A stretch of 64,000 nt of DNA from the NCBI GenBank assembly GCA_002163975.1, contig CP019636.1, forward strand, positions 2,269,001 to 2,333,000, written 5' to 3'. This document shows, piece after piece, positions 43,880 through 53,449 of this stretch (position 1 is its first letter; each line of letters starts with the position of its first letter). Below the pieces are notes generated by a model, which was given only the letters and a program-made list of their open reading frames with translations, was not told the origin of the DNA and ran no database searches. The stretch comes from Nostocales cyanobacterium HT-58-2. GTDB lineage: Bacteria; Cyanobacteriota; Cyanobacteriia; Cyanobacteriales; Nostocaceae. Both the position numbers and the translations under genes were made by a program.

Positions 43880-46333
43880 TCATAGTTGCACTTCTTCTAG
43901 GACTTTATCCATAGGATAATCTTGGTCATCAAACACTAGTGATACTTCAGTTCTCGTTAATGGGAAAGGTTCCAAAAGCTTGCTCTTCTCCCTGCTTTCT
44001 AGCCGCCACCAAATCGTTTGCACAACAATTTCTTTACCATCAACTGACTCAAAAGTAATTTCACCGATGTTATTTAATCCAACAATTTCTTTGCCTTTTC
44101 CTTTTATATAATCACGATAGTTTTTTGCCCTTGCTAAGTATTGTTCCAAAGACTGCTTGCGGTCTTGTCCTGGTAGAGGTGCTTGCACAGAACATAATTG
44201 GACTGGATTTGGTATTAAGTGTTTATTAATCTCTTCTGATTTGGCTGACAAAAAATCGATTCTGTACCACCATTCAGGTTTTTTGGTGATTTGTAATACT
44301 CTAAAGCAATCACGTTCTCGCACTAAATCCACTTTGGCAGGACTCCCTTTGATTCTCCAAGGAAGACGTTGAACTATTTGATCAACAAGAGTATAAAAAA
44401 CGCCAATCTCTAGTTGCTTTCCCCCCTGATTTTCCCATCCTAAAATCTCTGCTGTTGGTAAATCATTGATAATTCCAAAAGAGACAAAACCCCCGCTGTG
44501 CAATGAATGGCTACCCCCTAGTCCCTTGGCTTCATTTTTAAACGAACTACTCGTTAATTGAGCAACAACCAGTTCAGTTTTGACATTTTTTGAACTTTGA
44601 AAAGGACTTGTTGCCGAGTATTGTAAGCGGGCTGCAAAACTGTAATGAACATCACCAGATAGGATAATGACACGACTTTGTTGAGCAGGCAACGCCCGTA
44701 GTGCGAGTCTGGCAAAGAACCGTTCCCATGCTGTTTCTTCCAAACCCCAAGCCTCTGGGTCAAAACCCCAAGCAGCAGCACCTAGTTTGCCCGCAACACT
44801 TTTCGCTATCTTTTGTACAGATTCTAAAAAAGGTAAGCCAATAACTGGACTGGGTGATATCACCAAAGTGACTCGTGCTTCTTGTGGGCGAACGACTTTT
44901 GAGATTTGTTCATCGCAACCTTCAGCGCTCAAAAGTGCAGGAAAATCAAAGTCTTTGCCTGGGAATCCCCGCCAAGTGCGCGTATCTAAAACGAGGACTT
45001 CATATTCTGGACCAGTTACAGTATAGTGCCATTTCAGAGAACCTTGTTGATGAGTGGCACGCCTGGGCTGACTTGTTCTAATATCTTTTAGGGATGGCAA
45101 GTCAATGCGCCGGGCAATTTCTTGTTCTTGTTGTGAATTTGTGCCGAGTGAAACTGACCACGCCTCAGCAGCTTTAAGTAGTGCTTCTCCTGGTTTGCCT
45201 TGTTCAAACTGTTCTGGTGTGTTTCCCCAAGCTTGACAGACAGCATAGGCAAGTAAACTATTTTGCAGAACACGCCTACCAAGAGATTTATCTAGAGTGC
45301 GATCGCACCACGCCATGTTCAAAAACCAGTCATCTGTGATTTCATGGTCATCGAATATCATGTAAGTGGGAATATTTGCCAAAGCACGTCTGATACCTTT
45401 AATGGTTGTCTGAAAATCTTGTAAAGAGCTTATTTCTTTTCTAAATGAACCTCGACCTTTCCCAAATCTTCCTGCATCAGGATGAACATCTTCAATTTTT
45501 GGGAAATCTTCTGGCTTAATCCACAACACATCACTCCACGCAAATAAATACATCGTCAAGAATTCACCTAATGTGAATAAATGACTTTTGGCAGTATTAG
45601 AAACGGTGTTAATTTTGCTAAGACTTGCTGTAAATCCAGCAGTGAATGTTGCTAAATCATTACGCTTTCCTGGATTTAACTCTTCAGGATTTTTGACATC
45701 TGGTAATATTTCCGTCCATCCCAAAAGAGTTTGGCTAGCATCCATCAACATAAAAAGTAACGCGTCTGCCACATCATCAACATAGATTTGATCGCCAGTA
45801 AGAAAGAGTTGATGAGGTCTTTTTTTTGGGTCTTGTTCTAGCGCTTCTCTAATCATTTTATCCACTGTGACAAGCGCATCAAGACTTTCACCGTGGGGCT
45901 TGCGACAAGAACCATGAACAATGCGCAAATCATGTAAATGACTGGGTACAAGAGCAAAGCTTGGTAAGCCGTATTTCAAATATGTAATATTTTTAATTGA
46001 CCCTTCTAGAGTTAAGACACCAGGGTCACTCAGCGTTTGCCCATGACTAAAATATAAATTATAAAGATAACTTTCTCCGTACAAAAGTATATTAGATGAA
46101 GCTTTAGCAGTCACTGCAACTATGTGCAAATAAGTACCAAATCGGATTGTTTGTTTACTACCGCTAAATAGTCTTTTTTTGTTAGTAGTATCAAATATTT
46201 CTAAAGTAACAGTACGGCTTTCTTTCAGGGCTATCCATACAGTTACAGAATTGGGTTCAGTACGTCTAAGAATTGGTCCAGCGAGAACAAGTGGTAGTTG
46301 ATTTATTCGTTCTCTTAGAGGGGTCCACGTCAT
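43880..46333 (-). CDS. PhoD-type alkaline phosphatase/phosphodiesterase
   Basis: 817 residues, longer than typical PhoD (about 550-600). An N-terminal Ig-like domain (about 15-115) precedes the metallophosphatase domain. Metal motifs are VHGSCRKPHG (about 139-148), LTGDQIYVDD (178-187), MIFDDHEITDDW (about 320-335) and VIILSGDVHYSFAAR (about 555). The last 180 residues (NPVQLCSVQAPLPG, REKSKLLEPFPLTRTEVSL) form an extra domain that I do not recognise. No Tat or Sec signal peptide is seen, so it may be cytosolic, unlike secreted PhoD. It would cleave phosphomonoesters or diesters using Fe/Ca. It is a single gene convergent with the ABC permease. Confidence 0.88.
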   Translation of the reverse strand: MTWTPLRERINQLPLVLAGPILRRTEPNSVTVWIALKESRTVTLEIFDTTNKKRLFSGSKQTIRFGTYLHIVAVTAKASSNILLYGESYLYNLYFSHGQTLSDPGVLTLEGSIKNITYLKYGLPSFALVPSHLHDLRIVHGSCRKPHGESLDALVTVDKMIREALEQDPKKRPHQLFLTGDQIYVDDVADALLFMLMDASQTLLGWTEILPDVKNPEELNPGKRNDLATFTAGFTASLSKINTVSNTAKSHLFTLGEFLTMYLFAWSDVLWIKPEDFPKIEDVHPDAGRFGKGRGSFRKEISSLQDFQTTIKGIRRALANIPTYMIFDDHEITDDWFLNMAWCDRTLDKSLGRRVLQNSLLAYAVCQAWGNTPEQFEQGKPGEALLKAAEAWSVSLGTNSQQEQEIARRIDLPSLKDIRTSQPRRATHQQGSLKWHYTVTGPEYEVLVLDTRTWRGFPGKDFDFPALLSAEGCDEQISKVVRPQEARVTLVISPSPVIGLPFLESVQKIAKSVAGKLGAAAWGFDPEAWGLEETAWERFFARLALRALPAQQSRVIILSGDVHYSFAARLQYSATSPFQSSKNVKTELVVAQLTSSSFKNEAKGLGGSHSLHSGGFVSFGIINDLPTAEILGWENQGGKQLEIGVFYTLVDQIVQRLPWRIKGSPAKVDLVRERDCFRVLQITKKPEWWYRIDFLSAKSEEINKHLIPNPVQLCSVQAPLPGQDRKQSLEQYLARAKNYRDYIKGKGKEIVGLNNIGEITFESVDGKEIVVQTIWWRLESREKSKLLEPFPLTRTEVSLVFDDQDYPMDKVLEEVQL

Positions 46334-46407
46334 GCAGATTCTGCTATCAACAGCACATTTCGAGATATTTATTCCCTAAAATATTTTTCTTTTAGAGAAA
46401 GAATCTT

Positions 46408-47122
46408 CTACAATTGTAAGACCCAAAGGCGAAAGAGTTCTACGATAATGTGCCAGTGCCCGTCAATTTCTGCAACGACATCATGACGTTTAAGAGTATT
46501 AAGTGCTTCTTGCAAAGAGGCAATTTCTATGCTTGTACTTTGAGATAACACTTCAATCTTTAGCCCTTGTGGTGATGGTGCTAACGCCCCAAGTATAGCC
46601 TGTTGACCAACTGCACCCCGCGCCGCCTGACCCCAAACACCGTCAAAGTAGTAGCGTCCGCGCTGGAAGAACTCAGGCTCATTGACAACAGCCTCGACCT
46701 CCTCTATTTTGAAGATATGATCTCGGGCACGTCCTGTGTTGAAAACCTCGTCATTGTAACGGCGGACGAGTTGGAAACCGACAAGCTGTACTAAATAAGG
46801 TTGTCCGTGGGTGAGTTCGTAGATTTTATCTAAAGCTTCCGGCGTTTAGTCGAAGGGAAAGTCTTCAATAGCTGGATTTGCAAGAATTTGGTGGGTAGCG
46901 CCAGCTTTTATAAAGCCAACTTTGATAGGAATGACGCTGGCGTAAAAGGGTTGAAAGTAATCCGCTGTCATTTCTTCCAAGGTGTGCAAACCCGCTAAGG
47001 CAAAGGCGATTTTAGAGCTTTTGTGCGCTAACCCCCGTAAATAGCCCATAAAGTCTACAGGGATTTTTTTCGTCTCAATCAGTTTCTCGATTTGTTCAAA
47101 CTCGTCTAAGGCGATGTTTGTG
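46408..47122 (-). pseudogene. C-terminal remnant of an AAA-like ATPase (Orc1/Cdc6-type)
   Basis: Read leftwards, the frame starts without a start codon at NIALDEFEQIEKLIE (Walker B-like LDE). It continues through MGYLRGLAHKSSKIAFALAG, is broken by TAA at 46846-46848, then runs in the same frame as TPEALDKIYELTHGQPYLVQL to LFRLWVLQL and a stop at 46408. The P-loop half is missing. It matches the winged-helix end of STAND/AAA ATPases common in cyanobacteria. It is both truncated and carries a nonsense codon. Confidence 0.75.
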
Positions 47123-47253
47123 TGTCAAAGACAATGGACAAGGCTTCGGAGGAGGATTTGTAATTCTACATCCATTGCCCTATTTACCTTTCAGGGTTTT
47201 CTCGTTTCCTTCTTTTATTCAGAATACCCGGAAAGTGACAGAAAAGGGATATT

Positions 47254-47364
47254 GTGCTAACAATCTATGATGGCGATGAAGACATCTATCGCGGTTTGCA
47301 AGCAGGCGCGAAAGGCTATCTACTCAAAGATGCGAAACCAAACGAACTTCTCAATACTATTCGT
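47254..47364 (+). pseudogene. Fragment of a NarL-type response regulator receiver domain
   Basis: VLTIYDGDEDIYRGLQAGAKG then YLLKDAKPNELLNTIR is the second half of a receiver domain (with the conserved Lys). The phospho-acceptor Asp half and the DNA-binding domain are missing. The frame runs directly into acyl-CoA-dehydrogenase-like sequence, so this is a deletion junction. Confidence 0.75.
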
Positions 47365-48032
47365 AAATTTGCCAAAACAGCCGCAGAACGCGATCACAAT
47401 GGTGACAGTCGCCCTATCCATGAGATTGAACAGTTGCGCCAAAGCAGTCTACTCAACCTGGTGATTCCTAAGATTTATGAGGATTAGGAGAAACGTCTTG
47501 GGTCAAAATCTTTGGGTTGATCCGCGAGTTCGCTAAAGCTGATGGCTCAATTGATCAACTGTTTGGCAATCACACCTCGATTGTCAGCTCACTCTCAACC
47601 AGCAATCCAACACAGGTAGAACAATTCTACTTAAATACAGTGCGACGCAACTGGTTTTGGGCAAATGCGGTGAATGCGCTCGACCCAAGATTGTTAGCAA
47701 CTGCCACAAGCAGGGGCTGGCAGTTCGATGGTATTAAGCGATTTGCCACTAGAGCAAGTTTATCAGCCAGGATGATTGTCAGTGCCTTAAGTACTGATTC
47801 TAAACAACCCGTCATTGCAGTTGTTCCCAGCGATCGCCCCGGCATTCACTTTAATCAAGATTGGGATAACATGGGACAACGCCAAACCGACAGCAGTAGT
47901 GTCACCTTTGAGCAGGTTCTGGTAAGGCCGGATGAAATTCTGACTTCTATTTATGCAAATGACAGTCCGATCGCCAGCTTTCTCAATGTTTCCAAACAAC
48001 TCAATCATGTCAACATCTATCTGGATGCCTAA
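47365..48032 (+). pseudogene. Truncated, frameshifted acyl-CoA dehydrogenase-like gene (SfnB/DszC type)
   Basis: FAKTAAERDHNGDS ... LLNLVIPKIYED is the N-terminal helix bundle. A frameshift at about 47487 moves to GETSWVKIFGLIREFAKADG, then RRNWFWANAVNALDPRLLAT and SSSVTFEQVLVRPDEIL. The C-terminal catalytic half is missing after NHVNIYLDA. The family (flavin-dependent sulfur-acquisition oxidoreductases) is recognised from the segment order. The gene is non-functional. Confidence 0.7.
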
Positions 48033-48135
48033 GCCAGGAAGTTACTCTTCTGACTCGGCTACAAAACCGTGCATGAAACGTTAATTTCACACGGCTCCTC
48101 AATGATTTGGTGCTTGACAAGCACACCTCTAAATT

Positions 48136-49225
48136 CAACGTGAGTTCGACGGATAGGAAAGCACAAAAAGCTTGCTATGTAGGAGTTGCTCAACTGGTGA
48201 TACAAAAAGGCGATCGCGACGATTGATTGAGAATCGGCAAAAAGTGACAAAGAATGCCGAGACTAAAAATATCTAAGAAAAATCAAGGTCTCGGCTATGT
48301 CTACCATTGTATCTCGCCTCGATATCACACAAATTTTCTGCGATGTAGATGATTTGTGTAACCAATGGGAAAATCTCTGGCGGCAAGTGCCACAATTGCC
48401 ATCGACAACAGGAGAAAGGCGCAGCACTTCCCGGATGCATTTATCAGAAGTGATGACAATAGTCATCGCATTTCATGGCAGTGGATATAAGACTTTCAAG
48501 GAATTCTACAAGTTGCATGTGCTGACAAGTTGGCGTGAAGCATTTCCTAATTTGGTCAGCTACACTCGGTTTGTGGAATTGATGCCTTGGTGCTTAATGC
48601 TATTATGTTGCTTTTTACATACACGTACAGGAGAAATGACAGGGATTAGCTTTATCGATTCTACGCCAATTAATGTTTGTCACAACTGTCGGGCGCATTC
48701 TCACAAGGTATTTAAAGGGTTAGTAAAATGGGGCAAAAACTCTGTGGGCTGGCACTTTGGATTTAAACTGCATTTGATTATTAATGATTGCGGAGAATTA
48801 CTCGCATTTTCACTAACCCCAGCAAACGTGGATGACCGAAAACCAGTTCCAGGTATGACTCGTGACTTAATTGGTAAATTATTTGGTGATAGAGGATATA
48901 TCTCTTAAAAATTATTTGAGGAGTTATATGAGCGAGGGTTACAATTAGTCACAAAATCTAAGAAGAAAATGAAAAATTGTTTGGGAAAACTGATTGATAA
49001 GATTCTCTTATGCAAACGCGCTGTAATTGAGTCGGTCTATGACCATCTGAAAAATATATGTCAAATAGAACACTCCAGCCATCGTAGTCCATTTCACTTT
49101 TTGGTTAACTTGATGGCTGGTTTAGCTGCTTACACCTATTTGCCCAAAAAACCGTCGATTGATATTTACCCAAAAGATTTACCTGCACTACCTCCTGCCG
49201 TTTTCTAAACGTCGAACTCACGTTG
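48136..49225 (+). mobile_element. IS982-family element, 1090 bp, with nonsense-mutated transposase
   Basis: Perfect 16-bp terminal inverted repeats CAACGTGAGTTCGACG (48136-48151) and CGTCGAACTCACGTTG (49210-49225) bound one transposase gene. Its right end abuts a truncated IS630 transposase gene. No convincing target duplication was seen. Confidence 0.8.
48297..49208 (+). pseudogene. IS982-family transposase with in-frame stop
   Basis: The product reads MSTIVSRLDITQIFCDVDDL through SFIDSTPINVCHNCRAHSHK (catalytic Asp) and SLTPANVDDRKPVPGM (second Asp) to LFGDRGYIS. It is then stopped by TAA at 48906-48908. The same frame continues with KLFEELYERGLQLVTKSKKK and VIESVYDHLKNICQIEHSSH (third acidic residue) to 49208. 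A single nonsense change is the only defect seen, so inactivation looks recent. Confidence 0.85.
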
Positions 49226-49907
49226 GTTAAGCAAATCTTGGGTCATTCCTCCTCAAGCCAATGCAGAATTTGTTTGTTGTATGGAGGATGTTTTGGATGT
49301 GTACACTCGCCCATATGACCCAAATCACCCGCAAGTTTGTTTTGATGAGAGTAGTAAACAGCTAGTCGCAAAAAAAATAGAACCTCTGCCAGCCGAACCG
49401 GGAAAAGAACAACGCTATGACTACCAATATGAACGCAACGGTGTCTGTAACTTATTCATGTTCTTTGAGCCTTTAGCAGGTTGGCAGCATATAGAACTTA
49501 CCAATCAACGTACTGCCATCGACTATGCTCATCAGATGAAGTATTTGGTTGACGATATTTATCCCAATGCCAACAAAATTACTGTGGTGCATGACCAACT
49601 CAATACTCATATCCCTTCTTCACTTTACAAAGCTTTTGAACCTGCCGAGGCGAAACGCATCTTGGATAAATTGGAGTTTCATTACACTCCTAAGCATGGG
49701 AGTTGCTCAAATATGGCAGAGATTGAATTGAGTGTTTTCACTCACCAATGTATCGACCGACGCATTCGTGATCAACAAACATTAAAACAAGAGATCACTG
49801 CTTGGGAAGAAGAAAGGAACAATTTGGGAAACTGTGTTGATTGGCAGTTTCCCACCGCAGATGCTCGCATCAAACTAAAACGACTTTATCCTTCAATTCA
49901 AAACTGA
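49226..49907 (+). pseudogene. 5'-truncated IS630-family transposase
   Basis: The frame is open from the IS982 right end (LSKSWVIPPQANAEFVCCME) and runs through VCFDESSKQLV, KITVVHDQLNTHIPSS and FHYTPKHGSCSNMAEIELS to 49907. These are the DDE motifs of the catalytic domain. The N-terminal HTH half is missing and is not found on the other side of the IS982, so a deletion accompanied or followed that insertion. Confidence 0.8.
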
Positions 49908-50069
49908 CTGAGTACTACTTTCGCCGTTCTGTGGTGACATCTTTTTTGCTTTTGTTTGAAATTTCCTGGCAAACAGAGGACTTAACATTGCATCATTTTC
50001 CTCACCACTACCAACCGTTTTATTTTAAAGGCAGGTCTAATGTTTGAAATACCCTCTCATCAAATGGGA

Positions 50070-51395
50070 TCAATGATAGGCATCGGGTAATTCATCTTCT
50101 ACTAACCTTAGGGGAGCATACTGGTAAGCAACAATAGTCATTAACATAGTTAATATACCCAAAAAAATAAACATCAAACCAATGCCTCGACCTGGTCCGG
50201 TGCCGATGAATTGTCCGATGGTTCCGGCTAGCGGACCATTGACTATCAATAAAGGCTCAAATACTCTGTCGGCTAGAGGACCAGCAACAAGATAAGCTAG
50301 GGGTAAACTGGAACTACAAATAGCACTATTAACAGAAAAAACTCTTCCCTGCACTTCTGGAGCAACTTTTTTTTGAAAAATCACTTGAGCTGAGCTGTTG
50401 ATAAAAGGGAGTCCAAGAAAAAACAAAAAAGCAGCTACGGCAAACAGGAGAATAGAAGGATAAAGCCCTGCAACCAGCATAGAAAATCCATCAAGCAGCA
50501 TAAAGCAGAATAGTATATTGATATAGCTTTGTCGTCCACTTCCCCAAGTACTCATAAGCAGGCTACCTAGTAGTATGCCTACACCACCAATAAACATGAT
50601 CATGCCAAGTTGCGCTGGGGAAGCTAGGGAAAGTATTAGGGGATAGGCGAGTACCTGAAGAATTCCAAGAAGAAAATTGCTACTAGCAAGAAAAAATAAT
50701 AGGGCCAGTAGCCCAGAACGAGCGGTCAGATAATGGAAACTATAAATGGCTTGTGAGAGTAGTGAAGTTTTATTGGTTTCCCTGCTTTCTGTTGCTTTAG
50801 GGTGGGGAAACCGAACTACAAGTAGGGTCGTTAAGGAAAATAGAAAGCTGCTGAAGTCCACAATCATAATTCCTGACAGATGGATAACTTCTAGAAGTAC
50901 ACCACCTAGAATGGGAGAAAGAAGCTGTCCTACAGCTTGTGCTAACTGAGTCAGTCCACTGGCTCGACCTAAGTGTTTTTTAGGGACGAGCAAGGTGGTA
51001 GCGGCCTTGTAAGCAGGCCATTGGAACGCACTGAAGCTGGAACTTATAGCAGTTGCTAGATATACTAAATATATGTGATGTCTAATGTTTATCTGTCTGG
51101 AGACTAGTACAAAGGCTATAGTCAGGGTACTTAAAGCTGCACCTGAATCACTAAGAATCATTATCCAACGTCGGTTCCAACGATCTACTAAGACACCAGC
51201 AAAGGGAGAAATGATGACTATAGGGAGAGTAGTGAACAGGATCAGAAAGGATAGCTGGGTAATTGAACCAGTCTGCTGATAAACCCAAACATCAAGAGCA
51301 AAGTTGCTAAGGCTCGAGCCCAACAGGGAGACTATCTGTCCCAACCAGACCAGAACAAAGATCGACATCCCTTCAATTTTAAATAGTTTGAGCAT
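50070..51395 (-). CDS. MFS exporter (EntS/macrolide-efflux-like)
   Basis: 441 residues with about twelve membrane helices. The N-terminus (VLVWLGQIVSLLGSSLSNFALDVWVYQQTGS) and the loop after helix 2 (PFAGVLVDRWNRRWIMILSD, the MFS-specific GxxxDRxxRR) are typical of MFS_3 exporters. A second signature is QVIFQKKVAPEVQGRVFSVN. It probably exports a small hydrophobic compound or siderophore-like molecule. It lies about 2 kb upstream of the polyketide synthase on the opposite strand with an IS1 element in between. It could be the exporter of that pathway, but this is only proximity. Confidence 0.88.
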   Translation of the reverse strand: MLKLFKIEGMSIFVLVWLGQIVSLLGSSLSNFALDVWVYQQTGSITQLSFLILFTTLPIVIISPFAGVLVDRWNRRWIMILSDSGAALSTLTIAFVLVSRQINIRHHIYLVYLATAISSSFSAFQWPAYKAATTLLVPKKHLGRASGLTQLAQAVGQLLSPILGGVLLEVIHLSGIMIVDFSSFLFSLTTLLVVRFPHPKATESRETNKTSLLSQAIYSFHYLTARSGLLALLFFLASSNFLLGILQVLAYPLILSLASPAQLGMIMFIGGVGILLGSLLMSTWGSGRQSYINILFCFMLLDGFSMLVAGLYPSILLFAVAAFLFFLGLPFINSSAQVIFQKKVAPEVQGRVFSVNSAICSSSLPLAYLVAGPLADRVFEPLLIVNGPLAGTIGQFIGTGPGRGIGLMFIFLGILTMLMTIVAYQYAPLRLVEDELPDAYH

Positions 51396-52075
51396 TTGAT
51401 TTGTCTAATTGATAGGTCTAGTGCTTACTCAAGAGGTGGTCTGACCATATTTTGATGATTATCAGGAACTAAATAAGACCAATTCCAAATTCAACATTAA
51501 GAAAGCTAAATTTAGCAAGGGTTTCTGATTTTGGAGCTTTTATTGAATTTTAGAGAATGGACATAAGTTCTATATATTCCACTAGTTCATTCCTAGCAGA
51601 TTCGAGTCGGCATCAGTCTTACTGGCTTAGAATAGAACAAGTAATATTGAAGTTTGTCATTAAATTCTGCTTGATGTTGAGCTTGTAAAGCTCCTCTGAA
51701 TCTAAATTGCCGTAGTTGCTTTAAAAGTTCCTTTAAGCCCTAGCTACTACACCTACCATAAAAAGCAAAAGATTTTTTCAATATATTTCTTAACATAATT
51801 TATTTATAAGACCTAAATTAGGTTGGAAAGCTATGACTTTAAAAAGAGAAGACTCTGCCCTCAACAGCTAGAAAGTTTTATTTGCATCTGTACTACCTGA
51901 TCATAGAAATTATGTTGGCAGATATAAATATCTTTAATAAGAGCAATTTCTTAAATTAGGCTCGTTGCGTGTTATTGTGTTAAAAGTGTGTTTCTAAAAT
52001 GTTAACACTATGTTACTCGTATATCTAATACTTCCAAACTAATGTTCGTTAGCGAAAATAGCATTATTGTTAATA
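51396..52075. other. AT-rich intergenic region upstream of MFS gene
   Basis: About 680 bases with no supported ORF, RNA gene or clear repeat. It must contain the MFS gene promoter. The IS1-family element begins directly after it. Confidence 0.5.
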
Positions 52076-52083
52076 ATTTTAAC

Positions 52084-52814
52084 GGCGTTGCATAATTAAA
52101 GGATAAACTGTCCATATTGTGCATCCAGCCATATCCGTAAGAACGGGCATCGTCGTGGGAAACAGAATTACATCTGTGTCGATTGCGAGTGCCAATTTCT
52201 AGAATTATATTCAAAACGCGGATACGACGACGAAATTAAACAACAATGTCTAACCATGTATGTAAATGGTATTGGTTTTCGCGCCATTGAGCGACTGACT
52301 GGAGTCAATCATAATACAGTCATAAATTGGGTTAGAGAAGTTGCTCTCAAATTACCAGATGTGCCGGAACATTCCGAAATTCCTGAAGTAGCACAAGTTG
52401 ATGAACTTGAGACATTTGTGGGCAAAAAAAAACAAAATTTGGATATGGATGGCAGTGAATAATAGTCTTCCTGGTATTTTAGCTTGGATTATAGGAGATC
52501 GCAGTGCCAAAACTTTTGCCAAACTGTGGAAGACTATTAAATGTTGGAAATGTTATTTCTACGTAACAGATAGTTATCCAGTTTATCCATGTTTTATCGA
52601 TAATTGTGACCAGATAATCAAAAAAACATACATGACACGAATAGAAGGGGAAAATACTAGATTAAGACATTACCTAGCACGCCTTCATCGAAAAACTCTT
52701 TGCTATTCTAAATCCGAACAAATGCTTCAGCTATCAATTCGATTGTTACTGCACTACCTCCATTATGGATTTGTACCTCTAGTGACCTAATTCATCCCGC
52801 AACTATGCAACGCC
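52084..52814 (+). mobile_element. Complete IS1-family insertion sequence, 731 bp
   Basis: Both ends are defined by inverted GGCGTTGCATA (52084-52094) and TATGCAACGCC (52804-52814), with the perfect target duplication outside. A single IS1-type transposase reading spans the element. The same ends bound the 133-bp MITE at 2450-2582. Confidence 0.92.
52103..52790 (+). pseudogene. IS1-family transposase, start codon and frame altered
   Basis: The expected start MNCPYC reads ATA-AAC-TGT here (ATG to ATA). A zinc finger (CPYC ... CVDC), an HTH (GIGFRAIERLTGVNHNTVIN) and the start of the DDE domain (VAQVDELETFVGKK) follow. A run of nine A near 52425 then breaks the frame; eight A would give FVGKKNKIWIWMAVN and lead straight into the second frame to FVPLVT at 52790. 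IS1 transposases normally use a frameshift at an A-run, but earlier in the gene. So this is either slippage-dependent expression or a damaged copy. Confidence 0.8.
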
Positions 52815-52822
52815 ATTTTAAC

Positions 52823-53449
52823 AACGTAATTTGGTAGCAGACCAGGTATTGTTGCATTGAGGCGTCGAATTGTAGCTTCTATTTTGACCAGCAATTTTTC
52901 TAACGCACCTCTCGGCAAGTTTTTGGCTTAGAATCATTTATTTTGTTATGGACTGAAGTCAATGAAGCACAATCATTCTTCAAACGATGCTTGATGTACT
53001 GCATGAACTGATAAGTAAAGTCAACAGGAAGTAGAGTCATCTGCTCACAACGCTTATCAAGAGTACATTGAGTTTTTTATCCCTCAAATCTTGCACCTGT
53101 CCTTATAACGCTAGGTTTAGTCAAAAGCAGAGCAATAAAGCGGAGAGTGTTTTTCTTGGCTTTTCTTGTTGGAATATGAGTTTCACACTTAATACTGTGT
53201 ATTAAAACAACATCAATTTTTCTTGATACAAGATGTAAGATACTATTTTTTGATACTTCTATGGCAGGAAATTACCACTATTGGTTAAGTTCCGACCATT
53301 CCATAAAGTTCTGTAGAATGTTGTTTGCGTCTACTTCAACTATGAGGTTTTGTTTGCCCCTAACTACAACTTCTGCAACACCACGTCTTGTCTAGAATAA
53401 TCACCTTAGAAATTTGCATTCATCCTCATCCCTGAATTCGAGATGTTTT
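52823..53449. other. Degenerate stretch upstream of the polyketide synthase
   Basis: No intact gene. The opposite strand reads short protein-like pieces separated by stops (for example VVRGKQNLIVEVDANNILQ), suggesting debris of a broken gene I cannot name. The PKS promoter should lie here but was not identified. Confidence 0.4.

Larger units (their letters stand above)
52076..52822. repeat. 8-bp target-site duplication flanking the IS1-family element
   Basis: ATTTTAAC occurs immediately before (52076-52083) and immediately after (52815-52822) the element, a perfect 8-bp direct repeat as expected for IS1-family insertion. Confidence 0.9.

Noticed and set aside
48060..48100. Group II intron remnant (GAGCCGTGTGAAA ... 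CACGGTTTTGTAG on the minus strand)
   Set aside because: The hairpin resembles the segment before intron reverse-transcriptase ORFs, but no RT, domain V or other intron part is nearby.
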